NCBI GenBank assembly: GCA_963640465.1
Contig: CAVHYP010000005.1
Span: 4,508 to 68,507, forward strand
Reading direction: 5' to 3'
Length of the DNA: 64,000 bases
Origin: Colivivens sp963640465
GTDB taxonomy: Bacteria > Bacteroidota > Bacteroidia > Bacteroidales > Bacteroidaceae
Position 1 is the first letter of the stretch; every line of letters begins with the position of its first letter. The notes beneath the pieces are model-generated. The model worked only from the letters and a program-made list of their open reading frames with translations. It did no database searches and had not been told where the DNA came from. Below are positions 55,501-63,861 of this stretch, one piece after another. A program made the position numbers and the translations under genes.

Positions 55501-55864
55501 CAGAGCTCTGTGTCTTACGCACAGCCTTGACCTCGACGGTTTGAATCTGAGTATTGCTCTTCAAAACAATCTTGAACACCTTTTTATTAATAGGGAGGGT
55601 TTGTTTTTGATATCCGATATATGATACCTGGATATGGTCCTTAGGACTCACACAACGGAAAGAGAAGTTACCATTGATATCTGTAACTCCATGTGCAACG
55701 ATACGATTGTTGTTATCTACCTCAACAACGTTTACCATCATCAGCGGTTCAATATCATCTGAGACAGTACCCGAGATTATGTCGCCTGCCTTCACCTGTG
55801 CCTGAGCCAATGTACAGAAACAAGTCAAAAGCATTAGCATTGATAATATCTTTTTCATACTCAT
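52577..55864 (-). CDS. SusC/RagA-like TonB-dependent transporter (first pair)
   Basis: The 1095-residue outer-membrane transporter has a signal peptide (SMLMLLTCFCTLAQAQ) and a carboxypeptidase-regulatory-like domain (SGTVSDDIEPLMMVNVVEVDNNNRI). The VEVKAVRKTQSSG linker leads to the plug (LQGRISGLDIVMNSGSLGAGTTMRLRGVSTI, DASATAIWGAHGANGVIEIKTKRGQKG) and a 22-strand barrel ending FTLNLNVGF. It probably imports an oligomeric substrate captured by the SusD partner encoded 13 bases downstream. Substrate not deducible. A second ATG two codons in is an alternative start. Confidence 0.95.
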   Translation of the reverse strand: MSMKKILSMLMLLTCFCTLAQAQVKAGDIISGTVSDDIEPLMMVNVVEVDNNNRIVAHGVTDINGNFSFRCVSPKDHIQVSYIGYQKQTLPINKKVFKIVLKSNTQIQTVEVKAVRKTQSSGLQIPVTEISTAQQTIDMKEFEGLALTSVDEALQGRISGLDIVMNSGSLGAGTTMRLRGVSTITGNAEPLIVVNGNIWEEDVSDDFDYSSATEERFAELLQVNPEDIESITVLKDASATAIWGAHGANGVIEIKTKRGQKGNTRVNYSYRFTGTWQPEGMKVLNGDDYTMFLKEAYFNPTLNSSIADNTSSSYIPEINYDKNYSQYNMFNNNTNWEKEVKQFGQYHQHYVSITGGGEKARFRVSGGYDSQKGAAINERLNRFTTRVALDYYISSRITVQTNFSLSYTDKKDCDKGLLGIAYQKMPNVAVYEEDENDVSTGDYYIMQREYTSSQLSDQLGIANPVAKAYLQKTRYNQLNLSPEFIFRYDILGTTGDSHRLTYQGQVNFNVSNSDNKSFSPSELQTSGWTGGSSNLASTSQSKSNSFTTRHSLTYVPYFHNRDHAMQILLRGEYGSGSSSSQSLSRKWIATGDITSALAGGVISSFNSGYGRSKSENFAFQTHYAFRGKYVFDFTARFDKSNGNPKNWGAYYGISGRWNISDEKFMEKLDWVDMLSLSVGWGRSGRPTGGATSMYSTYSSTGSYMGVTAVAPQQIRLSVIRPANQDTWNIGSYFGFLNDKITGDVQVYTNKSEQVASYPIPYSSGFANIPARLTGKVRNTGWEFNINGNRIIKRGNFSMDFNMSFSNNRNRILEMNSIILDGYNSEFNYSNGQYLSRVQINNPIGSIYGFRYKGVYAYSEYSAEEVPGVSGPDAPVARNAEGEVILNQSGNTKDMVFNYSGVNYQFKGGDAKYEDVNHDGEINELDIVYLGSSLPKLNGGFGFKFKYKDFGVNVQFVYRLGQKVVNSARMNAENMYNNNNQSRAVNWRWHNEGDVTEIPRALYNYGYNWLASDRFIEDASYLRCNYVSFSYNFKPTFLKQFGIRSLAAYLNLNNLFILTKYSGVDPEISQSGYSAATDSGRTPRAKSFTLNLNVGF

Positions 55865-55866
55865 TA

Positions 55867-58617
55867 TTATTTACGCGTTTTTACTGCCTCTTCTTCCTCT
55901 TCTGTATATACATCATTAGGAGAATAGATGAACTGATTATTTTCAGGCAAGGACATATCGACGCCAGGACCTGACTTATACTTGTACAAGAGTGGGTGAT
56001 CAACAGCATGAAGTACTACACTTGAAGAAGTCTCAATCAATGTCGCATTTTCCACCCTGTAGTTGTTAAGCCAATACTCGCGGGCTGTCACATTATACAT
56101 CTTATCCTTGTTTATCTTCTGGCGCTCTGAACATACACCTGAGACATACATGTCGTTTGCATCAACTTCAACTGCGAGTTTAAATGAACGACCTGTATTG
56201 GTATTGGTCTTGGCAGTTTCATAGTTTCCAGACTCAAAGCCATTATCGATATAGATTGAGTTATCCTGGATATGATATTTGATAAAGTCAAGCATGACCT
56301 TTCTGAGGTGTGCAGCAGAGTCTTCGATTTCCTTGTAGATTTCAGTTGAGTCATCGTTGTCAATTGCCATTGCCTCATCAAGCATCTCAATAGTAGGAAG
56401 TCCCATTGCATATGCTTCTTCCATTGCCTCGTTTGTAGGTGCGTAAATGGTGTAATGATAAGTATTCAAAAGGTAGTTGACACTCTCGCTTGAATTTTCT
56501 GGAATGTAAATCAAGTTACCTTTCTTTGATACTGATGACCAGTTGATCTTTGAGCTTGTGCTGGTCGACAAAGCGCCGCAAGCTTCAAGTATAGAATAGA
56601 ACTCCGAGAAGTCATCGTTTGAGCTGAGAACATCGCTACAAGCATTGTGGCTTGTGCAAAGCGGAGACTCAAGGACATAAGACTTACCATTCTCCATATC
56701 ATATATCTGCTGAACAGGCAGTGGAGTATCATTTTCGATTTGCCATCCACCGGCTGCTGTCATAGAACCAACAACATTAACCTGTCCACCAACCTTTACG
56801 AAGTTGTTACCTTTGGTCTTGTAATAAGACTGACCTTGTTCGATAGCACCGATTACGATGATATTGTCAAGGATATCCTCAAGTCGGTCGTAAACCTGGT
56901 CGGTCTTAGATGAACCAACGATTACTCTAAGAGAATCGCCTTGAACCCAAGTTCCGTCTTCAGCTTTTGTTGCCTTAAAGACAGAAGCTCTGATACGTGC
57001 ATACTGATTAGTACCCTCTGGGTCATAACGGAATTTCCACATATGAGTTTCATTCTGTCCTAGAGAAACCGGATCAATGTATGTGAGCAGACCATCATTC
57101 AATGGAATGAAGAAACTATAAGTTGATACCATTGAGTTCAGATATGCATCGAACTGCAGTACGCTGATTGCATTATAGATTACGCTCATTGCCTCTGTAA
57201 CCAATGCAGGGAAGAGAACCGAAGAATAGCTTGTAGGAGCGAACACCTTATTGGTAAGGTAAACAGCACCGTTACATCCAAGGATGACGCTATCTACGTC
57301 AGTTGTCTCAATTCCCATTTCCATTGCAGCATCATTAAGAATGGTGTTGAACTTTGAAGGAACAGAAGAAACGAATGACATAAGTTGGTTGTTCTTGATA
57401 AGCTCTCTGACAACTTTGTTAGGAACATTCTCCCATGTACCATAGTTGTCTTTAAGGACCTTACCGCCTCCATTGTCCCACCAGTTCTGAAGTGCCGCGT
57501 CGGTAGGAACAAGCATACAGCCCATATCCTCCATCACCTCATCACGGGTATTGTCGCTGATACTTCCCGGGCTGTAACGGTTCCATCCTGGATCGTATTT
57601 AAGAAGTGCCTCAATGGAATTACCATCCTTGTCAGTACTACGTTCTGTTGAAGTAATACCAGAACTGCCACTACCACGTGTAGCAAAATAGGATTTCTGA
57701 TAAATGGTATCAACATCCAACTTATTAATTTGATTGAATGTATTTGTGATTCCCGAATTGATTGGAGCAGCAAAACGCTCAACCAAAGCACTGAACTGAG
57801 TGGCATTAGGTTGCTTGCGGATGATTTCTGCCATATTGTCGAGAGGAAGCATCACCTTATTTACCTTGTGTAAGAATCCGTTCTTACAGAAAATGTTTGC
57901 TTCTACAACCTTACAGCTGTTAACATAAGCATCATCAGAAACGTGTGTTCCTGCTGGATCATTGTAAAGGAAGTCAACATCCGTACCTGTTATCATGTTC
58001 TGTTCCAAGAAGCGAGGAAGGAAATGAATCATAGGTGCTGCTCCGGATGCATCCTTAACCATGTAGATAGTGTCGTGTGTCTGTGCAAGAGCTTTCCAAT
58101 AAGATGTGTTTGGAATCTCTGGAGAGTTCATTGGAATTACAGATACAGTGTCATACACCTGAAGTGAAGCTGTACGACGCATACACTCACCTTCAATAGG
58201 TCCCTTAACACTTGACATCAAGCTGATTGAGTAAGGGTTATCGACCATTGAAGACCGAAGAATTACCTTCTTCTGTGCTTCTGACAACTGGTCATAACTC
58301 TTAACGCCCCATTCATTGTTTGCATAGAATTCCGCAAAAGCATCATCGTCTGCAATGAACAGAGTTTTACTACCTGTCTTCGACAATGTCTCAGTCTCAC
58401 CCAGGTCGTCAATTAGCCGCAGGAAATTCTTATAGTTTCCTGCATCAGCCATATAACCATAGATGGTGTTCAACCCTGTAGGCTGATCTTCATCCAGATT
58501 ATAATCTGGCGTACATGCATTGAAACCTAGAGCGGCAGCATACAAAGCACCTCCCATCAGAAGATGTCTGCATAATTTGTTACTCTGAAAGTTTAACAAC
58601 ATAATTTTTTGAATCAT
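55867..58617 (-). CDS. Fasciclin (FAS1)-domain lipoprotein, long form
   Basis: This 916-residue lipoprotein has signal LLMGGALYAAALGFNAC (Cys near residue 35). At least three FAS1-like regions are visible. About 55-280: NFLRLIDDLGETETLSKTGSKTLFIADDDAFAEFYANNEWG and NGFLHKVNKVMLPLDN. About 300-470: GCMLVPTDAALQNWWDNGG and NGAVYLTNKVFAPT. About 700-900: DDFSEFYSILEACGALS and HYTIYAPTNEAMEEAY. The gene sits between cotH (16 bases upstream) and susC (2 bases downstream), so it is part of the same transcript. It probably displays an adhesive platform at the cell surface; ligand unknown. Start choice uncertain (Met 1, 6 or 21). Confidence 0.82.
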   Translation of the reverse strand: MIQKIMLLNFQSNKLCRHLLMGGALYAAALGFNACTPDYNLDEDQPTGLNTIYGYMADAGNYKNFLRLIDDLGETETLSKTGSKTLFIADDDAFAEFYANNEWGVKSYDQLSEAQKKVILRSSMVDNPYSISLMSSVKGPIEGECMRRTASLQVYDTVSVIPMNSPEIPNTSYWKALAQTHDTIYMVKDASGAAPMIHFLPRFLEQNMITGTDVDFLYNDPAGTHVSDDAYVNSCKVVEANIFCKNGFLHKVNKVMLPLDNMAEIIRKQPNATQFSALVERFAAPINSGITNTFNQINKLDVDTIYQKSYFATRGSGSSGITSTERSTDKDGNSIEALLKYDPGWNRYSPGSISDNTRDEVMEDMGCMLVPTDAALQNWWDNGGGKVLKDNYGTWENVPNKVVRELIKNNQLMSFVSSVPSKFNTILNDAAMEMGIETTDVDSVILGCNGAVYLTNKVFAPTSYSSVLFPALVTEAMSVIYNAISVLQFDAYLNSMVSTYSFFIPLNDGLLTYIDPVSLGQNETHMWKFRYDPEGTNQYARIRASVFKATKAEDGTWVQGDSLRVIVGSSKTDQVYDRLEDILDNIIVIGAIEQGQSYYKTKGNNFVKVGGQVNVVGSMTAAGGWQIENDTPLPVQQIYDMENGKSYVLESPLCTSHNACSDVLSSNDDFSEFYSILEACGALSTSTSSKINWSSVSKKGNLIYIPENSSESVNYLLNTYHYTIYAPTNEAMEEAYAMGLPTIEMLDEAMAIDNDDSTEIYKEIEDSAAHLRKVMLDFIKYHIQDNSIYIDNGFESGNYETAKTNTNTGRSFKLAVEVDANDMYVSGVCSERQKINKDKMYNVTAREYWLNNYRVENATLIETSSSVVLHAVDHPLLYKYKSGPGVDMSLPENNQFIYSPNDVYTEEEEEAVKTRK

Positions 58618-58633
58618 TAATTAATTTGAATAT

Positions 58634-60727
58634 TTATATTTTGTTTTCTCTGATTATTTCCATGTTACTCAAGCAGTAAGTTCGTGTCGCGATCTCATCG
58701 TCTACAGGAATCCCGCTCTTGCCTACCATGATTTCATCGATACCAAGAAACCCATTCGCATCTGACCCACGATAAATGCATGAAACATCTGTCTCATCAT
58801 CCACTGGATCAGTATTAATGCCAAAATTGACCTTGACAATTGCAGTCTTTGTCGTTCCGTTGACAGTCATTGAATACTGCATTCTGATCGTATGTGTATC
58901 ACCATATCTACAATTCAATGGATGGCATCCGCAAGAAAAGTTGAACATGGCATCTGACTCAAGATAGACATGACCATCTCCCCAATCTACAGTGTTGCCG
59001 GTTTTACCGAACCAAGCGCCATATGTCTTGGCTGCTGTATTACGTCCAATAGAGCCACCTGCATTGAGTGGGACACACTTAACGGATGATGATGTCAAAG
59101 CACTTTCTGATACGCCAAGCATCTCTGCTATTTTAGCCCGATCGATTACAACTCCAACACTCTGCGCATAACCTGCTTCATAATCAAGTTCTACATTTAT
59201 TGTCATCACATTGCCTGAGACTGTATATTCCGAAGTCTCATTCTTTGAATATGCATTGATAACCTTGTCAAGATAAGCTGTACGGTTTTGGAGCCAAGTC
59301 TTCATCTTTGTGATTTCTTCAGGCACATCGAACTTCTCTCCCCAGGAATTAGTCAAAGGCCAACGTGTGATATCACGGTCGTATGCGCCCTTGTTCAGTT
59401 CTGCAACGTATTTCTCCATCTCTGCCCAATTACGTGTAAAGATTGAGTCCTTAACAGAGTTCCAAAGATTCTGATAAGCCTGAGTATAAGTTTCAGACTT
59501 GAACATGTCAGTAAAGAAACGTGGAGTAGAACCATACATTCCGACACGATTGGCTGGGTCTGTTCCGAGAACGAGTTCCTTGTAGTTCTGAAAGTAAGTG
59601 TGTCCAGTGGTCATATCGCTCCAATCAAAATCGAAGCCTGCGTCCCAGTCCCAAAAAGGTCCCATGAACCATTTACCGCCTGCATCCTTGTACATATACA
59701 TGCTGCGAGGAGCACAAATCTCGACATTCTCTGCATACTCCTGAAGCATTGCCATTGTCATGAATGACTTTATGTCCATTATCTCATCAAGCGCTTCATA
59801 ATCGGCATTTTCAATTACAGTTTCAAGTGTAGCAAGAAGCCCCTTGATTGAATCGACCTGGCTTGAAGTAGCATCCTTTGGATACTTCACACACATTGGC
59901 ATCTTAAATACAGAAGATGCGAAGCTAGCATCAGAGCTAGTATCACCATTAGGTCCGTCATCATAATCCATCGCAAGAAGGATACCGCCGTTATCAGCAA
60001 TTTCTACGCGGTTCTTACCTTGCTCCACCTGTTCTGTCAACAGATAGATACCCTTATAATCACCATCGAGAAAAAGTTCGACGAAGCGAGTGTGATTGAC
60101 ATAAGCCATACCCATCCAACGAGCTGTCTCAAACATGAACGCATTCATCAAGTCTGTAACATCACGATAGTTTGCGAGAAGAACCCAATCCTTGCTTTTG
60201 CCAACACCAAGCATCTTGTTCTTTTTATCGAGTTTAATGCGATATGGTTTCTTGTCATACCAAGCCCATGTAGAATTACCACGCCCACGGATACGTCCTG
60301 AGCCAGAATAGCTGTTGTAGCCGTCCTTGCCATCAAGGGATATATAGCAATCTACATAATTCTCTTTGGAAGTAACACCTACCGAGCCATTGGTAGTAAC
60401 GTTGAGTGTATAGACTTGATACTTGTTGTGAGTCTGCTCTTCCTCTGCCAAATCATTGACAAACGTGATACTGTCAATATAGTCCACTGAGAAAGGCACA
60501 TAAGTAGTAGTACCTTCCTCTTCATCAACACGATGAGCACGAATCTCGCCGTCTTTTGAAGAGAAATCGAAGTAAGAGAATTGGTCTACCGAATAAGGGA
60601 AGCTCCATTCATAATCGCAGTCGGATTCACGATTCACATTAACCCTATACCAATTTTGTGCAATAGTAGGTTGAACCACGCTGGCGGCGGTCATAAGTGT
60701 TAATATTTTGCTTGCAAGTTTCATCAA
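58634..60727 (-). CDS. CotH-type secreted kinase with C-terminal DUF4859-like domain
   Basis: This 697-residue secreted protein has signal ILTLMTAASVVQPTIAQ. A short N-terminal beta segment precedes the CotH domain (about 100-470): GSGRIRGRGNSTWAWYDKKPYRIKL, ANYRDVTDLMNAFMFETARWMGM, FVELFLDGDYKGIYLLTEQVEQGKNRVEI and GGKWFMGPFWDWDAGFDFDW, which holds the Asp pair expected to bind metal-ATP. From about 505 a beta domain with LDYEAGYAQSVGVVIDRAKIAEMLGV looks like DUF4859. CotH of Bacillus is an atypical protein kinase of spore-coat proteins. Here it is first in an operon of FAS1 lipoproteins and SusC/SusD pairs, so these are candidate substrates; this is inference. Confidence 0.88.
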   Translation of the reverse strand: MMKLASKILTLMTAASVVQPTIAQNWYRVNVNRESDCDYEWSFPYSVDQFSYFDFSSKDGEIRAHRVDEEEGTTTYVPFSVDYIDSITFVNDLAEEEQTHNKYQVYTLNVTTNGSVGVTSKENYVDCYISLDGKDGYNSYSGSGRIRGRGNSTWAWYDKKPYRIKLDKKNKMLGVGKSKDWVLLANYRDVTDLMNAFMFETARWMGMAYVNHTRFVELFLDGDYKGIYLLTEQVEQGKNRVEIADNGGILLAMDYDDGPNGDTSSDASFASSVFKMPMCVKYPKDATSSQVDSIKGLLATLETVIENADYEALDEIMDIKSFMTMAMLQEYAENVEICAPRSMYMYKDAGGKWFMGPFWDWDAGFDFDWSDMTTGHTYFQNYKELVLGTDPANRVGMYGSTPRFFTDMFKSETYTQAYQNLWNSVKDSIFTRNWAEMEKYVAELNKGAYDRDITRWPLTNSWGEKFDVPEEITKMKTWLQNRTAYLDKVINAYSKNETSEYTVSGNVMTINVELDYEAGYAQSVGVVIDRAKIAEMLGVSESALTSSSVKCVPLNAGGSIGRNTAAKTYGAWFGKTGNTVDWGDGHVYLESDAMFNFSCGCHPLNCRYGDTHTIRMQYSMTVNGTTKTAIVKVNFGINTDPVDDETDVSCIYRGSDANGFLGIDEIMVGKSGIPVDDEIATRTYCLSNMEIIRENKI

Positions 60728-60775
60728 TCGTTCGTTATAACGTTATTGGTATATGAGAGTATTTCAAATACAATA

Positions 60776-60783
60776 CAAACATA
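60776..60783 (-). promoter_or_regulatory. Possible -7 element for the CotH operon
   Basis: TATGTTTG on the minus strand, 48 bases before the start codon, fits TAnnTTTG. No -33 TTTG is seen at the right distance. Confidence 0.35.
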
Positions 60784-61037
60784 GTTATTTTTTTCTTGCC
60801 AGTAGAGCCTTTTAACAAAAAAATCACTTGAGGACTCTATTTTTTGAGGAAACGGGTAGGATTTGTAGTATTAGGGGCAAGCAAACGCAGTGTTGTCATC
60901 CTACGGATGATGTTGTCCAGGAATGGTCATAGGTACGGATTTCATACAAAAGATACACTTGGTAAGATGCAGATCTTAAAGCCAAACTAAAGACGCATCA
61001 CGGCAAAGCCGAGGTATTGATTCATAGGATCAACAGA

Positions 61038-61076
61038 CAATGAGATATTGACTCTGCAGTCAATGAGACATTGGCT
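61038..61076. repeat. Pair of degenerate direct repeats, period 23
   Basis: CAATGAGATATTGACT at 61038 and CAATGAGACATTGGCT at 61061 agree at 14 of 16 bases. Confidence 0.65.
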
Positions 61077-61182
61077 CAATGCACGACGAAATTTTACATC
61101 GGTTGATTTCAGCAACGCACAAATCTGGTAGCAGATGATCGATATAGGCTACAGACGTTGTCCTCAATCCAACTCCCGCAAA

Positions 61183-61212
61183 CAAAAATAGCCGCATGCA
61201 AGAACATACGGC
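61183..61212 (-). terminator. Terminator of the rpsM-rplQ operon
   Basis: On the minus strand GCCGTATG and CATGCGGC form an 8-bp stem with loop TTCTTG (61191-61212), followed by TATTTTTGTTTG. It lies 28 bases past the rplQ stop. Confidence 0.85.
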
Positions 61213-61240
61213 CATTAATGGAGTTATTGTAACAAATGAT

Positions 61241-61750
61241 TTATTCAGCTGTCTTCTCCTCAGCTTCAGTTGCCTCTGCAACTGGAGCTTCAGTAGCAGG
61301 AGCTTCCTCAACTGCAGGAGATTCAGTCTTAGCAGCAGATTTCTTAGAACGGCGTGTACGAGCTGTCTTCTTCTCGCCCTTTGCCATATTCTCGTCAAAG
61401 TCCACCAACTCAATAAAAGCCATATCTGCATCGTCAGAAGGGCGCTTTCCAAGCTTAATGATACGGGTGTATCCACCTGGACGACTACCAATCTTAGTTG
61501 CAACAGTTCCGAACAGCTCAGTAATTGCATACTTGTTCTGCAAGTAGCTGAATACAACACGACGTGAAGCAGTTGTATCTTCCTTTGACTTTGTAATCAG
61601 TGGCTCTACATATACACGAAGAGCTTTCGCTTTCTGAAGAGTCGTAGTAATTCTCTTGTGAAGGATCAAAGAGGTTGCCATATTAGACAACATTGCAGCT
61701 CTGTGAGCAGACTTACGACTCAGATGATTAAATTTTTTATTGTGTCTCAT
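61241..61750 (-). CDS. rplQ: 50S ribosomal protein L17 with long acidic tail
   Basis: This 169-residue protein has a complete L17 core (MRHNKKFNHLSRKSAHRAAMLSNMATSLI to about residue 118). It is followed by a basic linker KKTARTRRSKKSAAKT and a tail rich in Glu, Ala and Pro. The tail is about 45 residues beyond the compact bacterial L17, as in other Bacteroidota. Last gene of the operon, 6 bases downstream of rpoA. Confidence 0.97.
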   Translation of the reverse strand: MRHNKKFNHLSRKSAHRAAMLSNMATSLILHKRITTTLQKAKALRVYVEPLITKSKEDTTASRRVVFSYLQNKYAITELFGTVATKIGSRPGGYTRIIKLGKRPSDDADMAFIELVDFDENMAKGEKKTARTRRSKKSAAKTESPAVEEAPATEAPVAEATEAEEKTAE

Positions 61751-61756
61751 CGTTGA

Positions 61757-62749
61757 TTAATCTTTATCCAATTTATACTTAGAAGTGTCAGTTCCAAATG
61801 ACAGACCATACTGGTCGAGCAAGTCATCAAGTTCGGTGAGAGACTTCTTACCGAAATTACGGAACTTCAGCAAATCGTTCTTTTGGTATTTCACCAAATC
61901 ACCTAAAGTTTCCACCTCTGCGGCCTTCAAACAATTAAGGGCACGAACAGAAAGATTCATATCAGTGAGTTTAGTCTTAAGCAACTGACGCATACGCAGA
62001 ACCTCTTCATCGAACTCTTCAGCACCATCCATATCATTGTTGTCCAATGTAATCTTCTCGTCAGAGAAGAGCATGAAGTGGTAAATCAAGATCTTTGCAG
62101 CTTCTTTCAAAGCCTCCTTCGGATGAACGGAACCGTCTGTAGTGATTTCGAGAACTAACTTGTCGTAGTCAGTCTTCTGCTGCACACGATAAGGTTCAAC
62201 AGAGAATTTCACGTTACGTATTGGTGTATATATTGAATCTATAGCAAGTTCGTTAATTTCCCTGCAATACTGCCGGTTCTCTTCGGAAGAGACATAACCA
62301 CGACCTTTGTTGATATTCAATTCAATATCCAGTGTTGCTTGAGAATCTAAATGACAAATTACCAATTCAGGATTTAACACTCCAAATCCATTCAGATATT
62401 TGCTTATATCCCCGGCCTTAAACTCAGTGGAATTTGCGATTGAAATAGAAACCCTTTCAGTCTCCACATCATCGACTAGTTGCTTAAATCTCACTTGCTT
62501 GAGATTCAAGATAATGTTGGTTACGTCTTCCTTCACCCCCGGAACAGTGGAGAACTCATGTTCAACACCAGCTATGCGAATTGTATTGATTGCAAAGCCC
62601 TCCAATGAAGAGAGAAGTATACGACGAAGGGAGTTACCAATGGTAATTCCGAAACCTGACTCCAGAGGACGGAACTCAAACTTTCCGAACCTGTCGTCCG
62701 CTTCCAACATTATTACTTTTTCTGGTTTTTGAAATGCTAATACCGCCAT
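61757..62749 (-). CDS. rpoA: RNA polymerase alpha subunit
   Basis: This 330-residue subunit has the N-terminal assembly domain (FRPLESGFGITIGNSLRRILLSSLEG near 28) and a C-terminal DNA/activator-binding domain (MNLSVRALNCLKAAEVETLGDLVKYQKNDLLKFRNFGKKSLTELDDLL near 268-315). Full length, typical position after rpsD. Confidence 0.99.
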   Translation of the reverse strand: MAVLAFQKPEKVIMLEADDRFGKFEFRPLESGFGITIGNSLRRILLSSLEGFAINTIRIAGVEHEFSTVPGVKEDVTNIILNLKQVRFKQLVDDVETERVSISIANSTEFKAGDISKYLNGFGVLNPELVICHLDSQATLDIELNINKGRGYVSSEENRQYCREINELAIDSIYTPIRNVKFSVEPYRVQQKTDYDKLVLEITTDGSVHPKEALKEAAKILIYHFMLFSDEKITLDNNDMDGAEEFDEEVLRMRQLLKTKLTDMNLSVRALNCLKAAEVETLGDLVKYQKNDLLKFRNFGKKSLTELDDLLDQYGLSFGTDTSKYKLDKD

Positions 62750-62759
62750 TGTTTATTTA

Positions 62760-63365
62760 TTATTTAGAGTATAACTCGACTATCATCTGCTCCTTAATGT
62801 TCTCTGGAATATCTGCACGTTCTGGCAAGTGCAAAAGCTTACCACCTTTAGCTTCCTCATCCCATTCAGTCCAAGGATACTTGCTGTGGTTGAAGCCAGC
62901 CAATGAAGCAGCGATAACCTCGAGAGACTTTGATTTTTCACGAACTGCCACCAGTTGTCCTGGCTTAACTGAATAAGATGGGATGTTGACAACAGCACCA
63001 TCTACAGTAATATGCTTGTGGCTTACAAGCTGGCGAGCAGCTGCACGAGTAGGAGCTATACCCAAACGGTATACCACATTATCAAGACGAGCTTCAAGAA
63101 GCTGAAGGAGGACTTCACCAGTCACACCGCTTGCAGAAGCTGCCTTCTCGAACAAATTGCGGAACTGACGCTCAAGAACTCCATAAGTGTACTTTGCCTT
63201 TTGCTTTTCAGCAAGCATGAGTCCATATTCTGAAGACTTCTTGCGACGATTATTACCATGCTGACCTGCAGGATAATTCCTCTTTGAAAGAACTTTGTCA
63301 GGTCCAAAAATTGCCTCTCCGAAACGACGAGAGATTCTTGATTTAGGGCCAATATATCTTGCCAT
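62760..63365 (-). CDS. rpsD: 30S ribosomal protein S4
   Basis: This 201-residue S4 begins MARYIGPKSRISRRFGEAIFG and contains the S4 RNA-binding domain (LDNVVYRLGIAPTRAAARQLVSHKHITVDG near 92). It binds 16S rRNA to start 30S assembly. Lies between rpsK and rpoA, 97 bases after rpsK. Confidence 0.99.
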   Translation of the reverse strand: MARYIGPKSRISRRFGEAIFGPDKVLSKRNYPAGQHGNNRRKKSSEYGLMLAEKQKAKYTYGVLERQFRNLFEKAASASGVTGEVLLQLLEARLDNVVYRLGIAPTRAAARQLVSHKHITVDGAVVNIPSYSVKPGQLVAVREKSKSLEVIAASLAGFNHSKYPWTEWDEEAKGGKLLHLPERADIPENIKEQMIVELYSK

Positions 63366-63462
63366 ATTAAATCTGATTTACGCATCGACATTGTGTGCAG
63401 CAGCGGTGACAGAAAGGAAAGATGTCACCTTTAATACACTCCGTCATGCAGTTATTTACTCA

Positions 63463-63852
63463 TTAAACTCTTCTCCTTTTTGGAGGACGACAACCGTTGT
63501 GTGGAAGTGGGGTAACATCGATGATTTCCACCACTTCAATTCCTGCAGCATAACAACCGCGGATAGCCGATTCACGACCATTGCCTGGTCCTTTTACATA
63601 AGCGGTTACTTTTCTCAGACCGAGATCATACGCAACTTTTGCACAATCCTGTGCTGCCATTTGAGCAGCATATGGCGTGTTCTTCTTTGAGCCTCTGAAT
63701 CCCATTTTTCCTGCTGAAGACCATGAAATGACTTGACCTTCACTATTTGCCAAAGTAACAATGATGTTATTGAATGATGAATGAACATGAAGCTGTCCCT
63801 GAGCACCAACCTTGACATTTCTCTTTCTAGCAGTAGTTGTTTTCTTTGCCAT
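63463..63852 (-). CDS. rpsK: 30S ribosomal protein S11
   Basis: This 129-residue S11 contains VHSSFNNIIVTLANSEGQVISWSSAG near 25, KNTPYAAQMAAQDCAK and the C-terminal DVTPLPHNGCRPPKRRRV. Located 9 bases after the rpsM stop. Confidence 0.99.
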   Translation of the reverse strand: MAKKTTTARKRNVKVGAQGQLHVHSSFNNIIVTLANSEGQVISWSSAGKMGFRGSKKNTPYAAQMAAQDCAKVAYDLGLRKVTAYVKGPGNGRESAIRGCYAAGIEVVEIIDVTPLPHNGCRPPKRRRV

Positions 63853-63861
63853 ATCTGATTA

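Larger units (their letters stand above)
60728..61240. other. Intergenic region between the CotH operon and rplQ
   Basis: This 513-base region contains the weak CotH promoter candidate near 60776, short repeats at 61038-61076 and the ribosomal-operon terminator at 61183-61212. The middle has no supported gene. Confidence 0.55.

Noticed and set aside
41487..60727. Classical polysaccharide-utilisation locus
   Set aside because: SusC/SusD pairs are present but no glycoside hydrolase, lyase, sulfatase or hybrid sensor is encoded in the operon.
61060..61560. 166-codon open frame antisense-like across rplQ
   Set aside because: It lies in another frame of rplQ and the terminator, with a low-complexity translation; a shadow of the L17 tail.
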